This document shows, in pieces, positions 23,503-34,542 of a DNA stretch of 64,000 nt; the stretch's first letter is position 1, and every line of letters begins with the position of its first letter. The translations under genes and the position numbers were made by a program. A model generated the notes under the pieces. That model did no database searches. It was given only the letters and a program-made list of their open reading frames with translations, and was not told the DNA's origin. The DNA comes from Lingula anatina (lineage: Eukaryota; Brachiopoda; Lingulata; Lingulida; Lingulidae), in assembly GCF_001039355.2 (NCBI RefSeq), contig NW_019775451.1, positions 145,682-209,681 on the forward strand, written 5' to 3'.

Positions 23503-23534
23503 CGAGGCCTCAGGGCCGAAACGGCCGTAGGGCC
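23499..23534 (+). ncRNA. Degraded hammerhead core, right PLE end
   Basis: The plus strand reads UGACGA, stem II GGCC-UCAG-GGCC (perfect), GAA, ACGGCCGU, A, GGGCC. It is the same motif as the left end but in the opposite orientation. The C before UGA is G here (23499), and the 5' strand of stem I (AAAC) cannot pair with GGGC. Position 7 is variable in hammerheads, so UGACGA itself is acceptable. Probably inactive as it stands. Confidence 0.6.
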
Positions 23535-23854
23535 TTTTTTAATAAAATGGAGAGAAAAAGCTAATCTATTCGCATCTTTGATTATATTTAAGATAACTCA
23601 ATTGTTTTGTGGTCCACATTTTATTAACGTATTAAAGGTGGCTTTGAATTATTCTTATCACTCTTTTGAAAGGAATTTTAAAAATCTTTTTTTCATGTAA
23701 AAATATTTTGATTAACTTTAATATTTTAGTTTTAAATACCTTTATGTTAGTTTTAAATTTATCTTCGTGGTTTTAGTTTTTTAATGTCATGTAAGCAACA
23801 CTGAGACGCACGTACAGCGCGGTTTTAAAAATGTATTATTATTATTATTTTATT

Positions 23855-23982
<128 letters not shown>

Positions 23983-24059
23983 TAAATCATTTGAAAATAT
24001 TTGAAAAGTACCAAAGTCCGGATGAATTGGCAGTGACAGGCTGGAAAGGTAATACATGC

Positions 24060-25480
24060 AAAACCATTGACATTCCCCGCCTTAACAATGAGCAGTAAAC
24101 AATTTGTCCCTGTACAAAATCAGATTACCAACTTAAAATAACTTCACAGACAATCAGCGTCTGGGATAATAAACTAGTTCAATTCTGCTATCTCTTGTCT
24201 CATGTGCCTCGTCGTAGGTTTAATTGAGTCATCTAGAATGTGTTGAAAATCAGAAAATAATTAGGATATGTTTTGAGGAATGTCTCCTTTATCGCTAAAC
24301 ATGGGGCGACTTATATTGGCAGTATCCAAGATACGTGTGCAGGGCGTACATCTCGGGTGACTCTAGCTATCAGGACGAGTGAGGTGTGTTCTCACGTACA
24401 CTCAAGTCTACAGTTAGTGCAAACTTAAAAAAACATAGTTTGAAGGTATTTGGAAAGTTCCAAAACCCCGTAAAAATAAGATGTAAATCATTGGTAGTGT
24501 CGGGCGGGGTAGGTAATGATTGCTTAATCATTGACATTCTCCTGTCCTTGTATTGAGCGGTAAACAACACCTCCTTGAACAAAATGTTATCGAAGTCCCT
24601 ACTTAGAATAACTTCACAGACAATCAGCGCCTTGGTTAATTAACTACTTCAGTTCTGCTATGTCTTTATCGTGGTGCGGTGTACAGCTCAGATGACTCCG
24701 GCTATCAGGACGAGTAAGGTGTGTTCTCACATTCACCCAAGCCTACATTTTGTGTTGACTTAAAGAATTATTGTTTGAAAGTATTTGGAAAGTTCTAAAA
24801 CCACGTAAAATAAGATGTTATTCATCAGTAGTGTCGGGCGGGGAAGGTAATAACTGCTTAATTATTGACATTCTATTGTCTTTGCATTGAACAGTAAACA
24901 ATATGTCTCTGTCCAAAATGTTATCAGAGTGCCTACTTAGAAGAACTTCACAGACAATCAGCGCCTGGGTTAATTAATTAGCAGTTCTGATATCTCTTGA
25001 AACAAGTACCTCGTGGTGCGGTGTACATCTCAGGTGACTCCGGCTATCAAGACGAGTGAGGTGGGTTCTCACGTACACCCAAGTCTACAGTTAGTGGAAA
25101 CGTAAAGAACCATAGTTTGAAGGTATTTGAAAAGTTCCAAAACCCCGTTAAATAACATGTTAGACATTAGTAGTGGCGGGCGGGTAAGGTAATAACTGCT
25201 TATACATTGACATTCTCCTGTCCTAGTGTTGAGCGGTAAACAACACCTCCTTGAACAAAATGTTATCAAAGTCCCTACTTTGAATAATTTCACAGATAAT
25301 CAGCACATTGATTGATTAACTTCTTCAGTTCTGCTATCTCTTGTAATAAGTGCCACGTGGTCCGGCCTACAGCTCAGGTGACTCCGGCTATCAGGACGAG
25401 TGAGGTGTGTTCTCACGTACACCCAAGTGTACAGTTAGTGCAGGCTTAAATGAACCATCTAGAATGTGTTCAACATAAGA
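24060..25480. repeat. About 340-bp tandem repeat, 4 units
   Basis: The anchor GGCTATCAGGACGAG and variants occur at steps of 335, 342 and 344 bp (anchors at 24359, 24694, 25036, 25380). Each unit also has CAGACAATCAGCG and TTCTGCTATCTC. Related partial units occur at 18100-18262 and 19020-19310. No coding potential is conserved between units. Confidence 0.85.
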
Positions 25481-26433
25481 ATATAAACTAAACACCCGTG
25501 CTTTAAATTCAACTTGATAATTGGCTATTACACTTGAATGCAAGTATTTTTTTTTTCTTTTTGCCGAGGAGGAAATGATATTGGAAAATCACTTGAAACA
25601 TATCTTTCGCTCATTAAACTACAGTTTTTTTTTCTTATTTAACCAAAATACCGTTTAAAATGCAAACCCATGAAACTGCCTGAGGGGATGTAATCAAAAG
25701 GGAAGTAAATGGCATTTTAGTTTATTTATTTTTACAAAGATACTTGGCAGATAAAATCCATAATACTTTGATGTAATATTCATGAATAATGTCTGCAATA
25801 TTTGCAGGCGTGGAAACTATAATCTTTTTAATTATACAGGGAAGCAATCGGAAGTTAAAAGAAAAAAATACTTGATCAGGTTACCTTTATCAAACCAGGG
25901 GATTGTGTGTGGGAGGGGGGGGGGTGAGTTTGTGCGACTGTTACACACGTAAAATAAAGATCTACAAGAGAAACTGAAAACTAGGCCTACCGACACCGCA
26001 CCGAAACGATGTCGTTAGAAGGGTTGTCTGAACAGCAGGCTGAGCGTTAAGACAATTAAAGAAATCAAACTAATTGCACTTGCCTATCTCAAACATTGTC
26101 TCTTATCATGTTTACCAGAAATAAATTATAGACACGTTAATGTTTAATAACATCAGATGATTCTGTTACAGTCCATGGGTCCAAAGAGGGTGGCGAGAGG
26201 ATAATACATTTGCTGTCTCTAACAGAAAGAATTGACTTAAATTTCACAAAATGTCACCTTTCTCGTAATCCTTTCTACATGTAAATGCAGGCCAATCTTA
26301 ACACAATGTCATTGTAAGGTGATTTAAGACTCTTCGGCGCGTCGGTCATCAAAGTGTAGGCTACCCTTGCAACCCTCACCGTCCCTTGCACAGATTTCAT
26401 CACCCAGTCAGGTGACGCGGCCTGGTGTTCTTG

Positions 26434-26440
26434 TATATAA
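26434..26440 (+). promoter_or_regulatory. TATA-like box upstream of the TRIM gene
   Basis: TATATAA lies 138 bp upstream of the start codon. Its position suits a core promoter for the single-exon gene. Confidence 0.4.
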
Positions 26441-26571
26441 CACAGACGCAGTGTGAAACAATCCAGTCAACGATAGAAAATTCGCCATACGAGAGACTAC
26501 ACTATGTTTTAAAGTGACGAGTCACATTATACTACTTTTTGGCTGTAGGTAACCACTATTGAACTTAAGTC

Positions 26572-28419
26572 ATGGCATCCAAGAAGCTGTATGATGTATT
26601 CAGTGACAACTTTCTCACGTGTCACATCTGTCTTCATGAGTATGATGACCCGCGTGTCCTCCCATGCTATCACACTTTCTGTCTGGCTTGTCTTGCCCAG
26701 CACGTGGCAGCGAGTGGGACTGGAGGCAATATCGCGTGTCCAGTGTGCCGCCAGGAGGCGCCTGTTCCACCAGGTGGGCTGGAGAAACTTGTCCGTAACT
26801 TCTTTTTGTCCAAAGTGAAGGACTTCATGTTGACAACAGAGAATAAAAACAAAATATGCGGTAACTGTCACTTACAAGTAGCTCAATTTTACTGTCAAGA
26901 TTGCAAACATTTTTTCTGTGAGAACTGTCAACAAAAACAGCATGACGCTATAAAATTTCTGCAGGGACACACAATGATTTCAGTGTCTGATCATGATAAG
27001 CAAGTCCAGGAAGAAATGGACGCTACGAGATTTTGTGATAAACACAAAGGACAACAGATAACCTTTTATTGCACTGATGACGATGTTGTTGTGTGTCGTG
27101 ACTGTATTCTCACCAAACACAACAAACACAACTGTGTAGACATTGCAGATGTAGCAGAAATCCATAAAAAGAAAATAAACAGTGCTTTTAATAATGTATC
27201 GAAGAACATTGCATTGTTTGAAAAAGCAGAGTCGGAAATATCTAAGCAACAGAAAGATACAACTGACGTCGTAAACAAAACGGTGGCCGACATACAACAA
27301 CAGGAGGCAGATATTATAAAAGAGGTTCAGCGTATTTCTGCTCAATTGATAGCAGAAGCAAAAGACCACGCCGCAACGCACATGAAGTCACTCGAGGCTG
27401 AGAAAGATCGTGTTCAACTACAGAAAGTATCCATCCACACCACATGTGAGTTTGCCAAACAGCTTGTTCAACGTGGCTCTCACACGGAGTTGATGACACA
27501 CGCTAAAAATATCCAAGCAAGGATGAAAGAATTGAACAATATTAGACCCACCGTACATGTAAAAACAACAGAGATAAGTTTCAGTAAAGGCAAACTTCCA
27601 GCGGACTTCTTTGGTCGCGTGAATAAGTTAGAATGGCTAAGTACTGCATCTTTGGTGGGTGAGCTTGATAGCAGTATGGAAGATGTATGGGACATATCGT
27701 GCAGTCAAAGTGGAACAATATATTTAGTTTCCAGGCAATCAGATAAACTAACAGCGATATCACCATCTCATGAGGTGATATTCCAGGTGTATGTATCAGA
27801 TCCCAGGGGTGTCACCGTGCTCAGTGATGACAGACTGGTGGTTACATGTGATTATGGATGCCGAGTGTATTCCTCCTCCGGGAAACATGTCCAAACATTT
27901 GGTCAGGGTGACATGTCTGCGCCCTGGGGTGTTACAGTGGACAACAATGGACACATACTTGTCTGTGACAAGTACAATAAATGTGTCTGTGTGTATGACG
28001 CTGTGCAGTACAATCTTATCAATAAGATCAGTGTTCCTATGTGTAATAATCCACAATACATTGCAGTGCTCCCATGTCGTGACACCATTGTGGTGGGTGA
28101 CAGGGGCGGACACTGTGTATATGGAGTGACCCCCCAGGGCGATGTAGTGTTCCAGTATGGTACACCAGGTGAGGGAGGCTCAGGTGATGGATACCTGGAC
28201 TCCCCCTGGGGAGTTTGTACAGACAGCGTGGGGCACATCTTCATTGCTGACCTGTTGAATAACAGGGTGGTTGTTCTGACTTCAGATGGTCAACTGTTGA
28301 GATACGTGGTGGGTCCACAGCAGGTTTCAGCACCAGCAGGTGTGGCCATTGATAACAAAGGACAGCTTGTAGTGGGAGAGTGGCTAGGCGAGGTGAAAAC
28401 CTTTCGCTATGTTTTTTAA
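26572..28419 (+). CDS. TRIM-NHL protein (RING, two B-boxes, coiled coil, NHL)
   Basis: Intact single-exon gene of 615 residues and a probable RING-type E3 ubiquitin ligase. The RING finger spans C17-C59 (C17, C20, C32, H34, C37, C40, C56, C59). B-box 1 spans C96-H133 and B-box 2 C155-H186. A coiled coil covers about 195-320. The C-terminal half (about 360-610) is a six-blade NHL-like beta-propeller, with recurring PWGVTVDNNGHILVCD-like and PAGVAIDNKGQLVV-like blades. Domain order and length match the TRIM2/3/56-like proteins, which are expanded and often intronless in molluscs. No filamin domain was seen. The propeller would bind RNA or protein targets, which are unknown. Immune or developmental roles are inference only. 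Confidence 0.93.
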   Translation: MASKKLYDVFSDNFLTCHICLHEYDDPRVLPCYHTFCLACLAQHVAASGTGGNIACPVCRQEAPVPPGGLEKLVRNFFLSKVKDFMLTTENKNKICGNCHLQVAQFYCQDCKHFFCENCQQKQHDAIKFLQGHTMISVSDHDKQVQEEMDATRFCDKHKGQQITFYCTDDDVVVCRDCILTKHNKHNCVDIADVAEIHKKKINSAFNNVSKNIALFEKAESEISKQQKDTTDVVNKTVADIQQQEADIIKEVQRISAQLIAEAKDHAATHMKSLEAEKDRVQLQKVSIHTTCEFAKQLVQRGSHTELMTHAKNIQARMKELNNIRPTVHVKTTEISFSKGKLPADFFGRVNKLEWLSTASLVGELDSSMEDVWDISCSQSGTIYLVSRQSDKLTAISPSHEVIFQVYVSDPRGVTVLSDDRLVVTCDYGCRVYSSSGKHVQTFGQGDMSAPWGVTVDNNGHILVCDKYNKCVCVYDAVQYNLINKISVPMCNNPQYIAVLPCRDTIVVGDRGGHCVYGVTPQGDVVFQYGTPGEGGSGDGYLDSPWGVCTDSVGHIFIADLLNNRVVVLTSDGQLLRYVVGPQQVSAPAGVAIDNKGQLVVGEWLGEVKTFRYVF

Positions 28420-29500
28420 CTACAATCTAAGTACTATAACAGACATTACCAAGCAACATCATTTTTACCAGAAAAAGAGAGACGAATTACAGCGAAAGTG
28501 TTCATGAACATTATTTGTTGAACACATAATCATGGATATTTCTGAAATTATAACTGTTATATTGGAAGGTGATGATATTGGCTAAAAAACTATTAGTTAT
28601 AACATAATGGGAGAGTAAAATAATTCATTATGTACGTTTAAATTCCACACACTAACCAATTTCATCCAGAGGTTCAAAAGCGACAACAAAACCAATTTAA
28701 TTATTTCTTTTACTATTTTTTACAGTCAGGTTATACTACTGTATTATAAAAATACAATTTTTTTTTTAGCACTGATATAGTTAAAAATGTTTATAAAAAA
28801 AGGACACAGTACGACGAGTGATTTTACCTTCAATGAATCAAATGTACATGAAACAAGCTTGTAAATAAATGATTTTAGAAATATCGTCAGAAATAATTTG
28901 TGAATGCGCAGTTTGTGTTTTTTTATCTTTTTAATTTTTTTTTTAATTCTTCCTCTCCATTCCCTGCTTTTCATCAGAAATGCCATTTAGAAACAAATGT
29001 ATTTCACCTTTAACTGTACAATAAGCATTGAAATGATTTTGAATATTAGCACCTTCTGAAACCGCCGAAGAATTATCATTAAAAGTAGATTTATTCCACG
29101 TTGCTACGGAAAGGCGACAGGTACGCCATTGCGCATTTGTTCAACAGATATCCTAACTCGAGGGAATGGCCAGCTCAGACTGGCAGAATGGCAGAGTGGC
29201 AACGGCTGATTGAAAACTGTTCAAAACTTGACCTTCTTAACTAAATTATGACAACATTTAAACAAATTTTCCTTTCGTAAAAGCAATTGACGGGAGTTGG
29301 CCGCCGAGTTCATTACTAAATGTATTTAGAGAATGTGATAGTATTTAGCTTTATTCGTTTGAAGGGGTGTTTTACGGTGAAATGAGAATTTTTTCTCTCG
29401 GTATGCATGTAAAACTCTACATGCACACTGCCACCCTCTGATGACATATGCCTTGAACACCTATCACTGAGGCTCCAGATGTTCTGGGATACATCTCTTG
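28420..29500. other. Intergenic, no gene recognised
   Basis: A/T-rich sequence between the TRIM gene and the 5' region of SH3BGRL-like copy B. No exon, RNA or repeat family was recognised. Confidence 0.4.
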
Positions 29501-29520
29501 GCGTATTGTCTCGCCTGTGA

Positions 29521-29588
29521 CAGTCACACCCACCAGTGAGAACGGTAAAGGACCACACCCTTTCGCTCTCTCCTTGTTACTCAGTCAG
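29521..29588 (+). promoter_or_regulatory. Candidate 5' UTR exon, SH3BGRL-like copy B
   Basis: Shares CAGTCACACCCAC, a CT-rich tail and the donor junction CAG/GTAAGTG with the block before copy A. It has homologous intron sequence after it. Confidence 0.35.
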
Positions 29589-29883
29589 GTAAGTGACATA
29601 ATATGCTAACAGTATATAGTTTATTAATCATAAATAACATTACAGGTGATACAGTAATGTGTTTGGTTAACTACGATTTTATATCATAAATAACGCGATA
29701 ATGGAAAAGACCGACTGTCGTGAGTAACAAATACATGCATGATCGGAGTTGAATTACTACTACTACCAGTTCTCTCATATTGTATTTAAATTGTGATGTG
29801 GAGCGTCGATGAAATCATGAAAATAATCTCTCTTCATCTCCCCTCCCTCGTTCCTTCTTACTTCGCTTCTTTTTCTACCTCTT

Positions 29884-29888
29884 TGACC

Positions 29889-29926
<38 letters not shown>

Positions 29927-29928
29927 GT
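29884..29928. repeat. CT microsatellite
   Basis: A (CT)n simple repeat just upstream of the conserved block of copy B. A similar CT/CTT run occurs upstream of copy C (36478-36525). Confidence 0.9.
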
Positions 29929-29944
29929 ATTAGATTTAATAAAA

Positions 29945-30047
29945 ATATACTCAAAAGGGCTCCGACGAGACTCAACATCCGACCAATGTATCCGAGATAC
30001 AGATAAAAGCTATGCCCCCGTGTCTTTCCAGGTTGCTGTAGTACGCC
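29945..30047 (+). promoter_or_regulatory. Conserved block upstream of SH3BGRL-like copy B
   Basis: Nearly identical to the blocks before copies A and C, including GACCAATGTAT and TCTTTCCAGG. Confidence 0.5.
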
Positions 30048-30748
30048 ATGAAGACTGCCTCCGTTAGCTACGTTTTGGTCATAGCCTTTTATGGCTGCCT
30101 GTGTGGAGTTTATTGGGAAGTTCCAAGCCATCACCTGCGTCTGCCGGCGCCGTCGTCGGTCGTGCTGGTCGACAGAAATCGTTATACATTGAAACAAACC
30201 AAGTCAGGGAGGGGGTTGACTATATTAGGAACCTATTCTTTAACAACATGAGTTTAAAGAAAAAATATTTCAATTGAGTGGATTCGGCGACAGACATACA
30301 AACAAGCGACAAAGGGCAACGAGCACACATTTACCTTAATAATTTTCTACTTTTATTAAATTTCTTTCATTCATTTATCCAATGAATGTTGACATGCTTT
30401 CGGCTATGTGCTCGTGTTCCAGTTTCCTTTTCTTCTTTTTTTTTCTTTACAGAGTGCGATCGTCTGCCCACAAAGGAGATCCGTGTGTACATCAGCAGCG
30501 TGTCAAGCAACCTGGAACTCAAGAAACAACAACAGAGGATACAGATGGTTCTCAGCGGGAAGAACATCGACGCACAATACATCGATATCTCCTCAAACAA
30601 CGCCGCCAAGGAATTCATGAGGGCAAGTGCAGGACCGTCGAGTCTTCCCCCACAGCTTTTTAACGGCGAGGAATACCTAGGTGATTACCAAGCTTTTGAG
30701 GAAGCAGTTGAAGACGAACGTCTTATGGAGTTCCTAAAGTTGAACTGA
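30048..30748 (+). pseudogene. SH3BGRL-like copy B, broken signal-peptide exon
   Basis: Exon 2 (30453-30748) is intact and encodes a full SH3BGRL-like domain, from IRVYISSVSSNLELKKQQ to FLKLN. Exon 1 (from 30048) has an extra base in the stretch GCCTTTTATGG, against GCCATTATGG in A and C, which shifts the frame. Its splice donor has changed from GTAAGTT to GGAAGTT. A secreted product like A and C therefore cannot be made by the same route. The gene is either a young pseudogene or uses another first exon to make a cytosolic form. The undamaged exon 2 favours recent loss or continued use. Confidence 0.75.
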
Positions 30749-31130
30749 TTTATCTCGGTTATTCGGTTAAAAATGAAGTTTTAGACACTGTCAAGACGTC
30801 AAGACACGCAAATTCATGTATAATGTACTTCAACTACCATTTTGACGAAATCCTAACAAGATGTTAAAAAACAGAAATGTCTGAAGCTGAACGAGCTGAG
30901 AGGATTGTATAATAGGGGTATATACCGGTACATAATGAATAGTAAAATGAATAATAGAATAAATAAAGCCTTAGTACAAATTATAACTTGCCTTGAATGC
31001 ATGATACGTGTTCACTGTGCTGAGGTTTTTTGAAGAAAATTATTCAATATGTTGCACTCTTTCAAGAGAAGTAATATTATTTGCAATCTAGGCTTAAATT
31101 CTTTATGCATCTGGGATTGAATACACATTT

Positions 31131-31900
31131 CGACATATAATGTCGCACGTGCGCAGTAAACCTGTTTCTACTGCGTGTGGTGTTGCACGTGTCCCCGAGG
31201 GCATGCACACACGACTACCATTCAGCAAGAGTCCCCTCGGATTTGGATCGATAGAGCGATGGTTTTATTTGGAATGAGCCCTTGTTTGATAGATTCAGCA
31301 CGTTCCCTCATGTACAAAATACGCAATTTCATCGTTTATCGCACGTGTTTCACGGTACCATAAGCACTGATAGTGAAAAGCGGACACGCTATGCACATAC
31401 CCGATAGCGTTGTTGGCCTATCCAGGTTTTAACAGGTATTGTGTTATGGGAGATGATCCACGCTCACCTAACGCATTCTGACCACTGAACTCCCTGTAAA
31501 ATCGCTCTGAGACCAGTGTATCATCTGCGGGTCAACTACTGGTCCATATTTGAGGGGACAGAGAGATAAGCATTTTGTCAAAAAAAGAAAAGAAAAGAAA
31601 GACAAACACCATTCCATTTTGTTTTAAAAAGGCACAATGAATGCGCTAATGAAGCAAAATATTCGTTATTCAAATGAAAAAATATTGGCATTCGATTTTC
31701 ATTTTTTTTAAAGCCTTATAAATGGTTTCCTCATCCTTTCATACACCGGCCAGCATGTTGACTTAGCACTTCTAGTTAATGTATCTCTGTAAAGCACCAT
31801 TGTTTTGGGCTAAAACAATTTGACGCCTTATCTTAGGATAACACAGACTGCAGCCAATAGAGGGTGGTAACATCTCATGCCGCGTTTGGACCGGGTTTAA
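31131..31900. repeat. Downstream flank shared by copies A and B
   Basis: Aligns with 14946-15005 and 15847-16400 after copy A. This stretch has a single, uninterrupted version of the sequence that the LINE duplicated at copy A, and so serves as the empty-site reference. Confidence 0.7.
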
Positions 31901-33050
31901 ATATCAAAATAATAATGGTAATTATATTTTTTAAAAGAGTTAAATGTCCAAAATAGTAAAATTACATAACAAATAAGATAAACAGTTATACACGGAAATG
32001 AAAAACAGTTTTGCTTAAATTTGCGTAGAACATGTAGACCTTGAATTGTTGGCAACACGCTCGATCTATTATCTATCAAAATGCATCTTTTTCCTCTGTC
32101 AAGCCTGCAAAATGCAGAAACAGGGTGACTGGATATATTGTGGGAAAACATACCACCACCACCAGCACCGCCTCTAGCCCAGACAATCCATTTCCAAATA
32201 CCACCACCCAAAACATCCACCTCCGGAAGCAAAAACTTAAACGCACTTAGCAAAAACCAAGCCGAACGTGACCCGTAACTCCCCATATAATCACGACATG
32301 TACGTACAGCCGCGCTCGTTATCGCCACATCCAGGCGTCAACGCTGTTTGACTGATCTTCCAGCCTGTCAGGAACCATAGTGTATAGAAAAAGTGTAATT
32401 AGTACTTTTAAAACTTACATTCATGTTGTTGTATTAACTCAATCAGAGGAAGCCATTGTTTGATAAAATTCAGACAGGGGAAGCCAAGTTGTACAAGTTG
32501 TTCAGATAATGCTTCACACCTTGCAGTTCAAATTTTAATGTCCTTTGTTTCGAAGCCAGTAATCTGTTAGAAATAGATTACAGGGTGTTATTAGGAGTGC
32601 CCACCTGGAAGAAGGTGGACTTGTGTATGAAGTAACCAATCAGTTTCTAAGCTACGTGATGGACAGTTTAACTGATAAAGTTTAGTATAAAGAAATCTGA
32701 AAACTGAAATCTAGAGGAGGATGTTGAGAGAGAAGGAGAGAGAAGTCATACTTGTATCATGTAACTTTTAGTGTAGCAAAATATATTCTGTTGAAGTTAC
32801 AACATGGAGTCGTTTCATTCTTTTCCGTGTGCAGAATTTAAGACAAGGAACCTGGGAATCTCCGTAGCAGTATTACAGATAGCGTTATCCAAAGTTGTGA
32901 GCCCATTGAGCCCAACCCCTAGGGTTTTATTATAAAAGGGTTATTTTATGTAATGTGGGGGCCCCGGGATGTTTTAAGGGGGTTCCCCACAAGCCGAGTA
33001 CTGTGGGACTCACGTTACTCTCTCTCTCCCACACACACACGCATTCCTAA
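31901..33050. other. Intergenic, possible solo LTR
   Basis: No gene was recognised. The part around 32560-32870 (starting near TGTTAGAAATAG, with a TATA-like GTATAAAG and a pyrimidine-rich end) has the look of an LTR, but no second copy or target duplication was found. The long minus-strand frame at 31897-32328 was not recognised as a protein. Confidence 0.25.
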
Positions 33051-34181
33051 GGGCCCCTTTACACTGGACGGCGTCAAAAATGCGTTCAAAAATGTGGTCA
33101 GGACGCTCAAAGGTCGATAAAGCAATTAAATCGTGTCTCAGTGTAAAGGCGTCTGCGTCCCTTGTGCGTCCTTTGAACGACCGTATCTTGATTTTACCTG
33201 TAAAACTGCGAGCAACCTGCCTGCCTCCACTGTACGTCCCCTGTGCAACCCAAGGCGTCCATTGCGATGTTTAAGAGACCATTGAGCATTCTTGCTGCGT
33301 TCTCTGTACCTTCATCGGCGATCAGTGGCGTCTATTCTACGATCATTCTGCATCCTGCTTGACCGATGAGCGTTATTTGGGCGTCCTTCTCTATATTCTA
33401 ACTCATCGTTTCATCGGTTCTAACCAGGTCATCCAATGAAGAACAATTCCAGCACACAAAACAAATAAATGGGAATAAACGCTTGAAACTATAGTGATGC
33501 AAGGTCTGCATGGACTGATAATCAGCCAGATGCTCATTGTTATCCTTATAAGAAGGATGGACAGGCGCCGAATACGAGAAAGTATGACTGACACGACAAA
33601 GAATGTTTGAATCCGTTTTCAAATGAAGCATTCTGCAAAAAGTTCTGACAATTAATCTTGTAAAAATGCAAAAATATTCGTTTAATAATTACCTCAAAAA
33701 ATGGATTGTTTCATTAATTTTAGGGGAAAAACAATGGGAGGCTGATGTGAGACTACTGTTACCCTTAGAATTCCTGTCTGGTGAAAAATACCTCAGCACG
33801 GCCCCGTTTGAGAGTGAAAAAAAAACAACGTTCTACGTGTCGAACACTGGACGATCTTTGAGTTTTCATTCTGCAACCAAAGCGATGCTTGTGCCTCTTT
33901 TCTACGACCGCGGCGCTGCTTGTGCGTTCTCTCTGTGACTACGGTGATGCCTGTGCGTCCTTTCTGCGTCCATTGAGCGACCATCCTACATCGCGTTCTC
34001 TCTGCGATTGTTTTGAACATGCTTAAACTTTCGCGGCGTCCATGGCGTCCTCGGCGATGCTTGAACGTTCTTTGTGCGACCTTGGCGATCACTGTGCGTT
34101 CTTTGAGCGTCCGACGGCGTCCTGGCCAGTTTCATGGTCGCATAAAGGACGCATAAAGGACGCCGTCCAGTGTAAAGGGGG
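33051..34181. mobile_element. DNA transposon with inverted ends, about 1.13 kb
   Basis: The left end CCCCTTTACACTGGACGGCG (33054 onward) is matched by its reverse complement ending at about 34181. The interior near both ends is crowded with short words such as GCGTCC, GCGTTC, GAGCGACC and GGCGTCC in varying order, with a unique core at about 33420-33800. No transposase was recognised, so it is a non-autonomous element. The superfamily is unassigned. Confidence 0.75.
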
Positions 34182-34211
34182 TTTTACTCGCCCCTTGTCT
34201 GTAGAGAGATA

Positions 34212-34424
34212 GGGTCTATTCCCACAACTTTAGATCGATCTATCACCGCGGGGAGTCTAGCTAGATTACTGTCAGATAATCCCCCTTAAGTGTCCGTCCC
34301 CGCCTACTACAAGCTATAAGGGGTAATTAACTTTCGTGTCCGCCCGGCTGACAGCTATTTAGCGTGAACCCCAAGGGAGTTAGGTCGATCTAAAGTAGGT
34401 CGATCTAATCTATGGAAATGGGGT
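34212..34424. mobile_element. 213-bp MITE (family also at 54912)
   Basis: Inverted ends contain TAGATCGATC and GGTCGATCTA blocks. GATA occurs on both sides (34208-34211 and 34425-34428), a probable 4-bp target duplication. The interior word GGGGTAATTAACT is shared with the member at 54912-55135. Confidence 0.7.
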
Positions 34425-34429
34425 GATAG

Positions 34430-34542
34430 ACAGTCACGCCCACTACGCACGACACAGGCTGTTACTCATACAACTAAGAACAAGCTGAGAACGATACAAA
34501 GACTGCACTCTCTCGCTCTCCGTCTCCTTCTTCCTTAGTCAG
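34430..34542 (+). promoter_or_regulatory. Relic of the SH3BGRL-like 5' exon
   Basis: Contains CAGTCACGCCCACTACGC and a CT-rich end like the blocks before copies A and B. The junction is CAG/GCAAGTG, a GC rather than a GT donor. It may be a non-functional extra copy, because another candidate first exon for copy C lies at 35880-35957. Confidence 0.35.

Larger units (their letters stand above)
22395..23590. mobile_element. Penelope-like retroelement remnant with inverted ends
   Basis: A short internal region coding for the end of a PLE protein is bounded by inverted copies of one end sequence. The left copy is about 22432-22523 and the right copy about 23500-23585. The shared words, in inverted orientation, include AATAAAATGGAGAGAAAA and GGCCGAAACGGCCGTAGGGC. 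A further small palindrome (22395-22448) lies at the left border. Such inverted or tandem arrangements of the pLTR are known in PLEs. Both ends carry a hammerhead-type core. Confidence 0.8.

Noticed and set aside
31897-32328. Minus-strand open frame of 143 codons
   Set aside because: Composition is unlike a protein, there is no recognisable motif, and no splice-site or paralogue support.
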